Notes: generated from the sequence alone by a model not told the origin. Shown: positions 44,227-54,276, counted from the stretch's first letter. The stretch: 64,000 nt of DNA from Planctomycetia bacterium (GCA_030537455.1 JAUNMR010000012.1:39045-103044); one strand, 5' to 3'. Numbers and translations: made by a program.

Positions 44227-45990
44227 TTACTGCTCCATACGACCTTTGTAAGTATTGACGCGTTCGATCAAATCCTTGTCTTTGCTGTCTTTCAAGACGA
44301 TTTCAATACCTTTAGCGGCAAGTTCAGGATTAGATTTACGCAGGATCGTATCGTGGACATGGTCAGCAATCGCTTTGTGAGCGGCAACACGAACTTGTTC
44401 GTTGGAGTCGTTTGCACAGTCGATAGCATACTGGAGGGATTTCTCGGTACGGTTGGCAGCGAGTCTGGAAAGGACGAGCGCTTTTTCATCGGGACGCTTG
44501 GCGCTTGCATAAGCTTTTTGCAACTTTTCAAGCTTGGCGTCACGCGACAGTTCAATTCCGATCTGATCGTCGGGCAGAGAAACCGTTCTGATATAAGCGC
44601 GTTGCAACGGAATGAACTGAGCGTCGGGAAGATTAGACGCCAAAAGCGTTTCCATTTTGTCGATGAATTGACCGTCGGCCCAAACGTTCAGGACACGCAA
44701 ACCGAGCGCGCGTTCATTTTCATTGGAAGAATCGAGGAGTTTACCGATGGCGTCTTTTGCGGCGTCACCGCCGGTACGCGCGGCGAGCGTATAGATAAGC
44801 TCGGTTAGTTCCGGAGGATATTTGCCGAGTAGCGCCAGAATCGGCGTTGCGTCTTTGTTACATAGCGTTGCCAACAGGTTTTCGGCGGCGTCATGGTCTT
44901 TGCCGCGTGGCATTTGTGCAATCGACTCAAAGAAGGCAGGGGTATCGGCGGGAGTGGCAATCGTTTTGACTTGTTGCAGTAGCGTCAAACGATTGGGGCA
45001 GTCTTTCGCAGTGGTCTTGGCAAAGATACGCGGACGTACGTCGATCGCACGCGCGGAGAGGATTTGCACAAGCGCTTGGAAAAGCTCTTCGTCGGTGGTT
45101 TGGTCAAAAATTTTCAGGAGTTGGTCGTCGAATCCGTCGGCAACGACAAATGTACACAGGCGGATAGCAAGATCACGATTGGTAGCCAAACGAGCAATGA
45201 AGTATTTAACGTCGTCTGAGGTCGCCATTTTTTCCAAAGCGAGGAAGCCAGCCATTTGCATTTCAGCGCTGTCCGATTCCAACGCTTTGATCGCGTAGGG
45301 TCGATAGACCTTGTCATCGCGCGCGGTCAAGGAGGCCAGAGCGACTTCTTTGCCCCAATCGTCAAGTTCTTCGTAACCTTTGAGGTATTCAGCGACTTGT
45401 TCGTCAGTTGAGTTAGATAAAGCCAGAGGCGCCTTAGGTTCGACCAGGTCGTAGGGGTAGATCGGTTCCTGACGGAACGCCAGAGCGGCGGCAACCGCAG
45501 GAATCTCTTTGTTCTTTTCCAGGACGGGCAGAACTTCGTCGAAGGGCAGAGTCGCTAGACACGCAGCGGCGGCGTCAACGACGCGTTGCGCGGGATTGGT
45601 CAGGAGTTCTTCGAGCATTGGCACGTCGTCCACGGTTCCAATAACGCCAAGTTGTTCCAACAACCAGACTTTGGTCTCATCGCTAACGTCAGCTTTAACA
45701 GCGTCGGCAATGAAGGCGCGCAAGTCGTTGATTTGTTCTTGGTTATTATTTTGCGTGGCGTCGGTGAGCTTGGCGCGGAATTCATCGCGCGCCTTAAACA
45801 TTGGCGTTTCCGAGTGCGGATTGACCAATTCGCCGACATAGACTCCACCTTTTCCGGTAACGACGTCGCGTTCAGCGGAGAAGTCGCGTGAATTAAGGCG
45901 TTCGAGCAAGTCGCCGAAATCAGCGGCGAAAGCGTTTGACGCGCCGAGGGTCGCTAATAGCGCGACCAAAAGTAAACAATATCGTTTCAT
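44227..45990 (-). CDS. Secreted HEAT-repeat protein
   Basis: ATG 45990 gives 587 residues and a clean signal peptide (MKRYCLLLVALLATLGASNAFA); the 34 codons upstream in frame are unlikely to be used. The rest is made of helical pairs typical of HEAT repeats (LTNPAQRVVDAAAACLATLPFDEVLP, DSAEMQMAGFLALEKMATSDDVKYFIARL, NEQVRVAAHKAIADHV). It is probably a periplasmic scaffold. In planctomycete sugar loci HEAT proteins are often found with Gfo/Idh/MocA enzymes, as here (132 bp upstream). No catalytic residues are visible. Confidence 0.85.
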   Translation of the reverse strand: MKRYCLLLVALLATLGASNAFAADFGDLLERLNSRDFSAERDVVTGKGGVYVGELVNPHSETPMFKARDEFRAKLTDATQNNNQEQINDLRAFIADAVKADVSDETKVWLLEQLGVIGTVDDVPMLEELLTNPAQRVVDAAAACLATLPFDEVLPVLEKNKEIPAVAAALAFRQEPIYPYDLVEPKAPLALSNSTDEQVAEYLKGYEELDDWGKEVALASLTARDDKVYRPYAIKALESDSAEMQMAGFLALEKMATSDDVKYFIARLATNRDLAIRLCTFVVADGFDDQLLKIFDQTTDEELFQALVQILSARAIDVRPRIFAKTTAKDCPNRLTLLQQVKTIATPADTPAFFESIAQMPRGKDHDAAENLLATLCNKDATPILALLGKYPPELTELIYTLAARTGGDAAKDAIGKLLDSSNENERALGLRVLNVWADGQFIDKMETLLASNLPDAQFIPLQRAYIRTVSLPDDQIGIELSRDAKLEKLQKAYASAKRPDEKALVLSRLAANRTEKSLQYAIDCANDSNEQVRVAAHKAIADHVHDTILRKSNPELAAKGIEIVLKDSKDKDLIERVNTYKGRMEQ

Positions 45991-46122
45991 GGCATTTATT
46001 TCTACAAGGAAAGTGAGAATCATGCAAATCCTGCAAAAACGTTGTTTATCGACGGTGAAAGTAACGTTAAGTACGTTTGGAGTCGTCGTCAACGTCTTTG
46101 CTCATCAGGAATAGCAACCGCG

Positions 46123-47343
46123 TCAAACAATGATTTCATACGGCGCGCGTTGAACTTTCGCCACCATCGAGGTCGCTTCACGATCGCCGAGGAATTCCAT
46201 CTTCTCTTTGTCCCAGATCAGATCGCGCTGGAGTTTATAGGCGATAATGCACATGTGACCGTAGTCGGAAACATTGGCGCCGTAGAAGACGTCTTGGAAC
46301 GGTCGCGTGCGGTGACGAACGCAGTACAAGAAGTCATCGGCAATATTGTCAGCGCCGCCACTGTAGCGTCGCACGTCGACGGCGTGTCGCGCGCGGATAT
46401 CATTTGTCTTACCAAAGATATAGGTTCCTTCGGTTCCAACAATGGTAATGGACGAACCAGAACCAGGATAGGAGCCGTGGTAGAAATTGACGCCATTTTC
46501 CATTTCGATCTTAACGCCGTCAAAGGGATTGTTCTCGGTTTTGGGAGCGAAAATCTTCTTAGGAGCAATGTGATCCATCCCGCAGGAGTAGAGCGCTCCG
46601 CCGAAGTTGTGACCGCCCCAGTCGCCCAGACCGCCAGTGCCAAAGGCCGAGTTATAACGCCACGTCATCGGGTCGATAGCGCGACGGCTATATTCGAAGT
46701 AGGGCGCCTGCCCGACCCATGCGTCCCAATCGACTTCCGGCGGACAAGGCTCGGGATCATAGGTACGTTCCGAAGGAGCGCCGCCACAATTGGCGTAAAT
46801 CTCTTTGACCTCGCCGATTGCGCCCGACATAATAATCGGAGCCATGTATCGACCATAATCTTCCATGACACGTTGCGACCCACTAGAGACGACGCGATCA
46901 TATTTACGCGCTGCGGCGACGATCTGGCGACTTTCCATGAGGGTGAAGGTTAACGGCTTCTCGCAATAAACGTCTTTTCCAGCTTTACAAGCGTCGATCG
47001 TCATGCGGGTGTGCCAGTGGTCAGGGGCGGCAACGGAGACCACGTCCAAGTCGGGCATTTCGTACATCTCTTGGTAGTACTGGAAGCCTTTGACCGGATG
47101 ACCGTCTATTTCATTGGGAATGCGGCGCGTGTCGATATCGCAACAAGCGATAAATCGCGAACCATTGCGCGAACCGATGTTACTACGTCTGGTTCCCCAG
47201 CCGATGAGACCGACGTTGATCGTCTCACTTGGAGGGAAGTAACCGTCCTTACCGAGCACACGACCGGGAATGAACATCGGGAGCGTTGACACAAGCGTGG
47301 CGCTCAGAAATGAGCGACGCGAAATTTTTTGTTTAGGCGTCAT
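46123..47343 (-). CDS. Tat-exported Gfo/Idh/MocA oxidoreductase
   Basis: The 406-residue protein has a Tat leader (KISRRSFLSATLVSTLPMF) and AAAGGAT before ATG 47343. The Rossmann part carries VGLIGWGTRR and the family motif CEKPLTFTLMESR with the lysine of the EKP motif. The C-terminal sheet is typical (GTGGLGDWGGHNFGGALYS...HRTRPFQDVFYG). Such enzymes bind NAD(P) tightly, enter the periplasm folded and oxidise or isomerise sugars, some acting as glycosidases by redox chemistry. It is next to the HEAT gene and the caspase-like gene. The sugar is not predictable, but the surrounding enzymes suggest a galactose- or arabinose-containing glycan. Confidence 0.92.
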   Translation of the reverse strand: MTPKQKISRRSFLSATLVSTLPMFIPGRVLGKDGYFPPSETINVGLIGWGTRRSNIGSRNGSRFIACCDIDTRRIPNEIDGHPVKGFQYYQEMYEMPDLDVVSVAAPDHWHTRMTIDACKAGKDVYCEKPLTFTLMESRQIVAAARKYDRVVSSGSQRVMEDYGRYMAPIIMSGAIGEVKEIYANCGGAPSERTYDPEPCPPEVDWDAWVGQAPYFEYSRRAIDPMTWRYNSAFGTGGLGDWGGHNFGGALYSCGMDHIAPKKIFAPKTENNPFDGVKIEMENGVNFYHGSYPGSGSSITIVGTEGTYIFGKTNDIRARHAVDVRRYSGGADNIADDFLYCVRHRTRPFQDVFYGANVSDYGHMCIIAYKLQRDLIWDKEKMEFLGDREATSMVAKVQRAPYEIIV

Positions 47344-47413
47344 TAAACATATCCTTTGGCATTACATTTCACAACGTGACGACGAATACCTCGACGCTCA
47401 GCCAAAGAGCGTG

Positions 47414-47452
47414 AGCGACATAGCGCAACCGTCAATGTTACGCTATGTCGCT
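47414..47452 (-). terminator. Hairpin after the caspase-like gene
   Basis: AGCGACATAGCG (47414-47425) pairs perfectly with CGCTATGTCGCT (47441-47452), with a 15-nt loop and no clear T run. It lies about 90 bp beyond the stop of the next gene upstream. Confidence 0.55.
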
Positions 47453-47542
47453 TATTGTATTGTCCTCATCGCATAAAGTCAAATATCGACAGCATAAATA
47501 TTTGAAACTTGACGTCATTAGAAGTTGCGTAATAACGCAGTA

Positions 47543-48985
47543 TCAGTTAGCGTCGTCTTGTGAGGTAAAGGTGATAACGGTCGGTTGATCGAGGTTCTTT
47601 TGCAATTCCTTCAATGGAATCAAGATGAAATTTTCGGTCAACACAGGCGCAAACTCGCTGCCTTCCACAAGGACGGGTCGGTCGATCTTCTGGGGGAAAA
47701 TCTGAATCACCGGACGTCCGGAACGTTCCGAACCATTACCGTCGAGCAATCCGTATGTTTTCTCACCCTTCAAAGGGGTAATCGTCAGTCTCCACACGTC
47801 TTTACCGGCGTCGTTCTTTTCGCAGACTAACTCTTGCTTCCAGCCAGAATCCTGAGTCTTTAACGGGTTGCGCCATGCGGGGTCTCCGTACAAAACGACG
47901 ACGTCACGGTCATAAGCCAAACCTTGACGAAACTGCGTATTCTCTTGAGACGCTTTCTCTTCACTAGCCGCTTTGGTCGTCTCTTGTTCAAGTAAGTAGA
48001 GGAGCGCCTGATTATTAGCGTAAAACGCTTCGGCGACGGTGTAGCGACCTGGCTGTTCAATGTAATAATCCTGGATTCCCCAACCCATGTAGCCAAACCA
48101 AGTGGGCACAAGGTATCCAACGAGCATATCGACATTCGCGTTGCGCATGAGCGCCAAAGCCAAGCAATCTGGTTTGTCAACGTGTCCCAGAAGACAGTTA
48201 CCGGACGCCAGGTGGATCTTAGAGCCTTGTGCGTGAATCTCAAAGGGTTTGTCATTCGAGGGCGCGCCGTATAAATTGCCGTTTTGCGCAACAAAGAAGC
48301 CATTTTTATACGCGTAACCAATGCTCCAGTTACGTTCGCTTGCATGTCCGGAAGTAACGAAGAGTTGCGCGTCGTTGAGCGCCTCGGCAATGGCATGAGT
48401 GGTATCGTCGGGCGCGTCGTTTTTATCGACAGCCTCCTGTCCTGGTTCTTTCACACGCCAGTGATTCTTCTTACCTTCGTCAAAAACAACGCCGGATTCA
48501 AAATAGTCCAGAGCGATGGACGTACCTCCCAACGCACGCGTTACGAGCATGTCTTCAACCTGAGTGAGGCGCAAAGCGTCTTTCGGTTCAAAGCCGGTGA
48601 TAATTCCCCAGAGGAAGTCGCCGTAGGGATCGTCATTCATTTGTCGAGAAAGACGCCAAATAGCAACAGAGCGTTCAATCGACGCTTCCTCCGGCTTCAT
48701 GACGAAGGCGACGTAGCGAGGGTAAACGCTCTTTAACGTCTCAAGCAAATTGTCGTCCCAGAGGATGGTAGCAACGTTGTAATCCGCTTCGCGTTTGGCT
48801 TTTAGCGAATCGACAACGCCTTTCCACTGCTCGTCTTCCATGACGGCCGGAGTCGCGACGATCGCATATCCGAGTTTCATGGAAGAGTCCTGGGCAAGGC
48901 AGGATTGCGTCAGATTTTTGACGCCTAAACCCAATACAATAAGCAACGCGCAAATAAGGAAGCGCTGAATTTTCATTCTATTCAT
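47543..48985 (-). CDS. Secreted caspase/gingipain-like (C25-type) protein
   Basis: The 480 residues begin with a signal peptide (KIQRFLICALLIVLGLGVKN...CLAQ). I do not know a named subfamily, but the layout fits a caspase-haemoglobinase fold: FVTSGHASERNW (His214) followed about 50 residues later by LASGNCLLGHVD (Cys264), the His-Gly/Ala and Cys dyad order of C25/C11/C14 peptidases. The C-terminus is a beta-domain with 'VVLYGDPAWRNPL', also seen at the end of C25-like domains. If active it would cut proteins in the periplasm or outside. Lying inside a sugar cluster, it could free peptide-linked glycans such as arabinogalactan proteins. The catalytic assignment is inferred from motif order only. 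Confidence 0.6.
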   Translation of the reverse strand: MNRMKIQRFLICALLIVLGLGVKNLTQSCLAQDSSMKLGYAIVATPAVMEDEQWKGVVDSLKAKREADYNVATILWDDNLLETLKSVYPRYVAFVMKPEEASIERSVAIWRLSRQMNDDPYGDFLWGIITGFEPKDALRLTQVEDMLVTRALGGTSIALDYFESGVVFDEGKKNHWRVKEPGQEAVDKNDAPDDTTHAIAEALNDAQLFVTSGHASERNWSIGYAYKNGFFVAQNGNLYGAPSNDKPFEIHAQGSKIHLASGNCLLGHVDKPDCLALALMRNANVDMLVGYLVPTWFGYMGWGIQDYYIEQPGRYTVAEAFYANNQALLYLLEQETTKAASEEKASQENTQFRQGLAYDRDVVVLYGDPAWRNPLKTQDSGWKQELVCEKNDAGKDVWRLTITPLKGEKTYGLLDGNGSERSGRPVIQIFPQKIDRPVLVEGSEFAPVLTENFILIPLKELQKNLDQPTVITFTSQDDAN

Positions 48986-49146
48986 TAATAAACCTCATAT
49001 AACGCTGTCGTAATAATGGAAAGAATACCTCTTACGTTATAATCAGTCTCTCCCAATGGAGAAACACTGTAGTGTTGACGGTTTTGAGTTCTTCAACGCT
49101 AAACGCGATAACGTTTCACGTCAAAAAGACTTTTAAACCGCGCAGT

Positions 49147-51462
49147 TTAATGCAGAATTTTAAAGCGGCGGTCTCGACTTTCGTTAGGTCGATAAAGAAC
49201 TGTCGTCACGCCTTGAACGTCCTGTGGCACGACAAAACGCTCCAGTTCATTCGTGGCAGGGTTGTAGACTCGTAGTTCGTAAGTCATTTGGGACGGAACG
49301 TTAGCTTTAATTGTCAAGACTTCCTTTTCTGCGTCCCATTGCTCTTCTTCGACCTCGAGTACGCCCTGGGTAATGTGACGGGAAGTACTAAGCAAAACCG
49401 GTCGCTTAAGCACAGGACGGATCGCATAAACAGCGCATGACTCTTTGGGCAGGGACGTCGTTAAAGCGTGGAACGGCTCGATAAATGCGTCGTTCCAGAA
49501 GTCGTAAGCGACGTAACGCTCGATAATTTCGCCGGAATCGTCGACCAAGGGGAGTCCGAGCTTCTCCGGTGTTAAATCAAATTCTGCAGACTGATCCTCT
49601 TGCCAATTGAAGAGTCCCACGACGTCGCGTCTGACGCCGGAGCGCTCGTCGGTAAGAATCCATACGCGCGCAAGATCAACGTCAAATAGATCGACCGGTC
49701 GAACGTTTTTACACTGATGATTGGGAATCGTCTTACGTACCACGTCGATACGCTCCTGGGAGTAATCAGGCGCCCAGTCGCTCAGTGCATATAATTGACC
49801 AGTTAAAGACGCCCAGGTTGCGGATACTTGCGCGCGTTCCTGTGGAATCGACGTACGCACATAGACAGGATCAGGGTCGTTGTACCACACTCGTGCATTG
49901 TAGAAATACCGGTTCGTACCGCGCCATGGACCGGCACAGACGCCCTGCCAGGACGCGCCGTTATCAGGACCAACGCGCATGGCGTCAACCAGACCATAGG
50001 ACGACGCCATAACGCGCATATTCTGCGACACATTACAGCCGAGAATAAAAACTCCGTCGGCAGTCTGCCGTACGAGCTCTAACCCCTTACGGTAGTTTTC
50101 GATATTGGTTGTGCGAGGGTCGTGGAAAATTTGCAAGCCAATATCGTCAGGCATATACTCGTCGTTTACATAGAGTTGTTCAATGCCAGCGCCACACCAG
50201 AGACCGTCGATTTTAATGAACTTATAGTTCCAGTCCTGTGTGATCCGTGCGACAACGTCTTTCACATAGTCCCTCGTCGCAGGATTCGACATATCCAAAC
50301 AAGTACCGCCCCAGAAAGTCTCGTAAGGAGCGCCTTTAGTTTGGTTAATCGTGGCGTATCTTCTGGTATTCTTCTGCCCGGGCAACGGGTAGTCGATTGC
50401 GCTACGAACGAAGAGATCTTGTTTGTCCTCAAACCAAGGATCGTCATAATTTCCGGAAAACGGCATGAACCACAGACCAGCGACGGCGCCGTGCGCGTTG
50501 AGAAATTCAGACGTCGCCTTCATTCCGGAAGGATAGGGTCCGTTTGGTCGATGAGTGGTAAAATTCTTATTCGGACCATTCTTGGAATTGCCAAGTTGCC
50601 AGTGATCGTCGATCTGAACATATTGGAAACCAAAATCGCCGAAGTTTTTCTCTAGCGCGTCAACGAGTTCTTTTATCGAGTTTTCGTCGCAAGAGCCGCC
50701 ATGCTTTTCAGCATACCAAGTGCAGTAACCGACTAAGCAATCCCGATTTAACTCGATTGAATATTCTGCGGCAATGGAATCGGCATAGCTTTCTAGTCCG
50801 AGTCGGCAGTCGTCAAAAGCGCCGATGACAAAACGCTCTTGAAAAGCGTCGTTCTCATTCGCCGGAAAAGAGCCGAAGTCAAGCCTTGGCGTCATAACGG
50901 GGCGATTGTCAGCGCTTTTAGCACATCGCACGACCGCGCCGGCGCGCTCGCTGGTAATCCAGCCGCCAACGACTCCGCTACGCGTCTGAGGATCGACCAA
51001 AGCAAGGAACGCATAGCTACCGGCAGTTTGATCTACTGCTTTAAGTCCAGCGGTACCGAACGCGCGCGCCTCGCCCATACGCTCGGGTTCAAAGCAATCG
51101 ACTTGCCACTGTACCGGTTCTTCAGACGTCAACGTCTTGACGCCACGAAACTTATAATCGATCGTCACGAAGCCAAAGCGAGCGTATTCTCCGGAAAAGA
51201 CCAGACTAAATCCCGACTTCAAGTTCAACGCTACTTGCTCATCGCTCGTGGAAAACGAGTCAACGTCACTACGTGCCAAGGTTGTAGTGGCAAAGATTTG
51301 CGCGTGTGAGGTTAGCGCAATCTCAAAGGTATCGGCGCTAGAAGTGAGCTTTACCTCAACTTCGCCGAAAGTCACCGTTTCTTTTTCCTGAGCATGAGCG
51401 ACACATGGCAATAGTATCGTCACAGCCAGGAGCGCGCTTAGCGTTTTGTATAGAGCGCCCAT
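49147..51462 (-). CDS. Secreted alpha-galactosidase, GH36-like
   Basis: The 771-residue protein has a signal peptide (MGALYKTLSALLAVTILLPCVAHAQ) and GAAAGG-like GAAAGG before ATG. An N-terminal beta-sandwich (about 30-230) precedes the TIM barrel: YCTWYAEKHGG, FQYVQIDDHWQLG, WFMPFSG, the nucleophile Asp419 in FIKIDGLW and the likely acid/base Asp500 in MRVGPDNGASW. These are clan GH-D hallmarks (GH27/31/36). A C-terminal beta-domain closes it. It would release alpha-linked galactose from galactosides or side chains of pectic or arabinogalactan glycans. The GH36 versus related melibiase family split needs a profile search. Confidence 0.85.
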   Translation of the reverse strand: MGALYKTLSALLAVTILLPCVAHAQEKETVTFGEVEVKLTSSADTFEIALTSHAQIFATTTLARSDVDSFSTSDEQVALNLKSGFSLVFSGEYARFGFVTIDYKFRGVKTLTSEEPVQWQVDCFEPERMGEARAFGTAGLKAVDQTAGSYAFLALVDPQTRSGVVGGWITSERAGAVVRCAKSADNRPVMTPRLDFGSFPANENDAFQERFVIGAFDDCRLGLESYADSIAAEYSIELNRDCLVGYCTWYAEKHGGSCDENSIKELVDALEKNFGDFGFQYVQIDDHWQLGNSKNGPNKNFTTHRPNGPYPSGMKATSEFLNAHGAVAGLWFMPFSGNYDDPWFEDKQDLFVRSAIDYPLPGQKNTRRYATINQTKGAPYETFWGGTCLDMSNPATRDYVKDVVARITQDWNYKFIKIDGLWCGAGIEQLYVNDEYMPDDIGLQIFHDPRTTNIENYRKGLELVRQTADGVFILGCNVSQNMRVMASSYGLVDAMRVGPDNGASWQGVCAGPWRGTNRYFYNARVWYNDPDPVYVRTSIPQERAQVSATWASLTGQLYALSDWAPDYSQERIDVVRKTIPNHQCKNVRPVDLFDVDLARVWILTDERSGVRRDVVGLFNWQEDQSAEFDLTPEKLGLPLVDDSGEIIERYVAYDFWNDAFIEPFHALTTSLPKESCAVYAIRPVLKRPVLLSTSRHITQGVLEVEEEQWDAEKEVLTIKANVPSQMTYELRVYNPATNELERFVVPQDVQGVTTVLYRPNESRDRRFKILH

Positions 51463-51526
51463 AGTAACCCTTTCTTAATAACTACATACGAGTGAATCTA
51501 ATAGGGGCGGTTTGTCGCAAGAACGC

Positions 51527-53455
51527 CTATTCTTCGACAACGACGATTTCAAAGATCGGAATCGACGGTATTGTAAAGAACGCCGTGGAATCGCGCCATT
51601 GAAAATCAAGCGTGAGATTACTCGGCTGGAGTTTCAAACTCTTTGGCTTATCGTCCAAACGCAAAGCGACTTTGACGTCAGTTACCGGTTCAATCGACTC
51701 AATGCGCACCGCCTGCTCATGAGGACCGGAAACATTCACCAGACAAACGGTTAGCTCGTTCAACTTATCGCGACGCAACGAGACGTCCAACGGTTCCGGC
51801 TCAGAGAAAGAGACCATCGGCTCAAAGGCGCTGAGCTTAATGGCAGAGTTTAACTTCGCGATAAACTCCTCGCCACTAGCCTCGGCCAACGCCTCAACGC
51901 CATCGTCAGAGGAAAGGATCGCAACCAAACGACCGTTGTCAATTTGCCACGCTTTGAGGTTATCCGCGTCAGTGGGCAACACGTCAGGGGCGTCGGAGAG
52001 TAAATATTGCACCTCCTCGAACGTTTCGTTTCCAATCAAGAGAACCTTTCCCCCCTGATGGATATATTTACGTACACTCTCTCGCAGTTCACTCGACCAG
52101 GCGTCTGCCTTAAAAAAGACCGCCATTTTATACTGGAAAATCTTCTCCGACATATTATGATCGAGTAAGAGGTCGACAGAGTAGTTCATTTCCAGAAGTC
52201 GTTGCAAAATCGGACGTTGCCATGTAATCATGGGGTAGAGCGAACCGTTCTCTTGAGCGATCCGATTGTAGTACGTTTGCGTAGGCACAAAGAGCGCTAT
52301 TTCCGGTACGGTTGTGGAACCTTGACAGAGCGTCTGGCGTTCACGGCAAAAACTTGCCGCCTCTTGCATATTTGCTAATTTATCGAGATTAACGCTACCG
52401 TCTCGATTTTGGGTTATGTACGCCTGAAACGCTCCGCCTTGGGCCAGGACACAGGCCGCTTCGCGCGAGAGTTGTGGACCGCTTTTGGGTTTCCATCCGT
52501 CTTGTGGACAAAAGCTCCATGCCATGAGATCCCACGGTATTCCTTGTTGTGACATAAGACGTGTGGAATATCGTGCGGCGTTTACGGCGTTTCCAGGGGA
52601 GAAGTCTCCGGAAATGAAATCGACCGGCGCAGTCACCGGCTCGGGCATGTGGTCGGAAAACGCCCAGTTACTGGCAATTTGGAAATTCGGCGCCTGGGCT
52701 TTGACTGCAGTGACGTAATATCGCAGATACTCGCGAAAACCCTCGCGGTTGTACTCTTGCCATTGCTGCCATAGCTCTTGAGAAGGTTCCGTTGGCACGT
52801 CGCTTACGGAGTATTTCTCACAGAATCCACGTCTGGCACGGTCGCAATAATCCAATTGCACAGACCAACATTCTCCGTCAAGCCACATTCCGTCGGTTTT
52901 GTATTTCAACGCTAACTCCAACATTTGTGGAACAAGGAGTTTCGATTTATAGTCGCCAAAGACAGAAATAACGTCGTCGGCAGGTGAGCCGTCGGCATGA
53001 ATCAGAGCCCAATCAGGATGATTCTTGGCAGCGTGGAATTCATATACCCCGGAATAGTGTGTATAGAGTGAAACGCCATTGCGTTCGGTAACGTCACGCC
53101 ACACTTTTAACGAATTCGCCGTAACGTCGGCCTGATTGTCAAATTCGGTGATAAAGCTAGCATAGCCGGGATGCCCCTTACTGTCGACCTGAATGAAATC
53201 AGGATGGATCCGATCGATGATCTCTTGTACCATCTCTTCGGTTGTGGTCGCCCCAATATTGTGGTCGTCAGGACCGGCGTGAAAGTCAAAATGCACGCCG
53301 ACAAAGGAGTCAGCGCGCGAAAGTCGCTTGGGCGCCTCCTGCGTCGCTGGAGTCTGGGCACGAAGGTCTTGCATCAGGCACGCGCTAAGGGTCAAAGCGA
53401 CGCTCAATGTGATTATATTCAAACCTAACCGACTCTTCTTTAATCGAAGTAGCAT
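51527..53455 (-). CDS. Secreted TIM-barrel glycoside hydrolase, GHL6/GH29/GH42-like
   Basis: ATG 53455 with GGAG five nt upstream gives 642 residues and a signal peptide (LGLNIITLSVALTLSACLMQDLRA); the first 70 codons of the longer frame do not look translated. The barrel shows HFDFHAGPDDHNIG, HPDFIQVDSKGHPGYAS, LYTHYSGVYEFHAAKNHPDWALIHADG and KYKTDGMWLDGECW, the last placing an Asp at the strand end where GH29-like nucleophiles sit. A GATase/beta-galactosidase-trimerisation-like region (about 400-540) and a beta-domain follow. Families GHL6, GH29 and GH42 share these features. Fucose or galactose are plausible substrates; it is the first gene of the minus-strand cluster. Confidence 0.7.
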   Translation of the reverse strand: MLLRLKKSRLGLNIITLSVALTLSACLMQDLRAQTPATQEAPKRLSRADSFVGVHFDFHAGPDDHNIGATTTEEMVQEIIDRIHPDFIQVDSKGHPGYASFITEFDNQADVTANSLKVWRDVTERNGVSLYTHYSGVYEFHAAKNHPDWALIHADGSPADDVISVFGDYKSKLLVPQMLELALKYKTDGMWLDGECWSVQLDYCDRARRGFCEKYSVSDVPTEPSQELWQQWQEYNREGFREYLRYYVTAVKAQAPNFQIASNWAFSDHMPEPVTAPVDFISGDFSPGNAVNAARYSTRLMSQQGIPWDLMAWSFCPQDGWKPKSGPQLSREAACVLAQGGAFQAYITQNRDGSVNLDKLANMQEAASFCRERQTLCQGSTTVPEIALFVPTQTYYNRIAQENGSLYPMITWQRPILQRLLEMNYSVDLLLDHNMSEKIFQYKMAVFFKADAWSSELRESVRKYIHQGGKVLLIGNETFEEVQYLLSDAPDVLPTDADNLKAWQIDNGRLVAILSSDDGVEALAEASGEEFIAKLNSAIKLSAFEPMVSFSEPEPLDVSLRRDKLNELTVCLVNVSGPHEQAVRIESIEPVTDVKVALRLDDKPKSLKLQPSNLTLDFQWRDSTAFFTIPSIPIFEIVVVEE

Positions 53456-53723
53456 GGCGACTCCACAAACTCGTAAGTGAATCTTAAGGAACAAAGAAGA
53501 CGTATTCAAGCGTGCGACGAATCGCCGATACGCCATGACGCAAACATTATAAAGGTATTCGGCGCGCTTTTCCACTACCTTTGTGTCAAACCTCAATAAC
53601 CACCCTATTCGTAACCCATAAAGTTCTAAGTCGATAACTTGTAAAACACAGATATTGTGGTACAAATGGAGTTCACATATTTGGCTAAAATTGCCATTCC
53701 CCTATAAGCAGAGGGATACGTAA

Positions 53724-54194
53724 ATGAGAATCGAAACTTATAAACCTTGTTATAAAGACTCTTTTGTCAAAATGAATAAAGCTTGGATTACAGAAATGTT
53801 CAAGCTCGAACCTGAAGACGTGAGAGTCCTTGAAAACATCGAAGAGGAAATAGCAAAAGGCGCTCAAATCTTCTTTGCCGTGGATGAGACTAATAATAGC
53901 GTTATGTCTTGCGCCATGATAGCGCCGATAGGGGAGGACGTTTGGGAATTCGAAAAATTTGCCACGCGTCCCGAATACTCCGGTCGAGGTCTGGGGTCGT
54001 TATGCCTGAACGAGTGTATCGAATACGCGCGTTGCAACGGCGCTAAACGCATCTTGATTGTTACCAATACAAAGTGCGCGAGCGCCGTGCATTTATATCG
54101 CAAAAACGGATTTAAAGAGGTTCCGATCAACAAGGAGGTCTTCCCATTTGAACGTGGAAATATCTCCTTTGAACTGTCCCTTGACGAAAATTAA
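53724..54194 (+). CDS. GNAT-family N-acetyltransferase
   Basis: The 156 residues have the complete GNAT fold. Motif A is FATRPEYSGRGLGSLCLNECIEYA, with the acetyl-CoA pyrophosphate loop RGLGS; motif B is AVHLYRKNGFKEV. GAGGG lies before ATG 53724. It is cytoplasmic. The acetyl acceptor cannot be read from the sequence: small molecules, amino acids or protein N-termini are all possible. It is the first of a run of short accessory genes (to about 58 kb) with less Planctomycete-like flavour. Confidence 0.85.
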   Translation: MRIETYKPCYKDSFVKMNKAWITEMFKLEPEDVRVLENIEEEIAKGAQIFFAVDETNNSVMSCAMIAPIGEDVWEFEKFATRPEYSGRGLGSLCLNECIEYARCNGAKRILIVTNTKCASAVHLYRKNGFKEVPINKEVFPFERGNISFELSLDEN

Positions 54195-54276
54195 CACATT
54201 TCGTCGCCACTGCATAACGGATTCGGATCTGCTATTGGCTCTGTCGCGACTTTGTATCAGTATATGCTCGAAAAAT

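Noticed and set aside
54058..54276. N-terminal extension of the HD hydrolase overlapping the GNAT gene
   Set aside because: It would overlap 137 bp of a conserved gene and adds Arg/Ser/Cys-rich residues not found in the family; ATG 54277 fits the family start.
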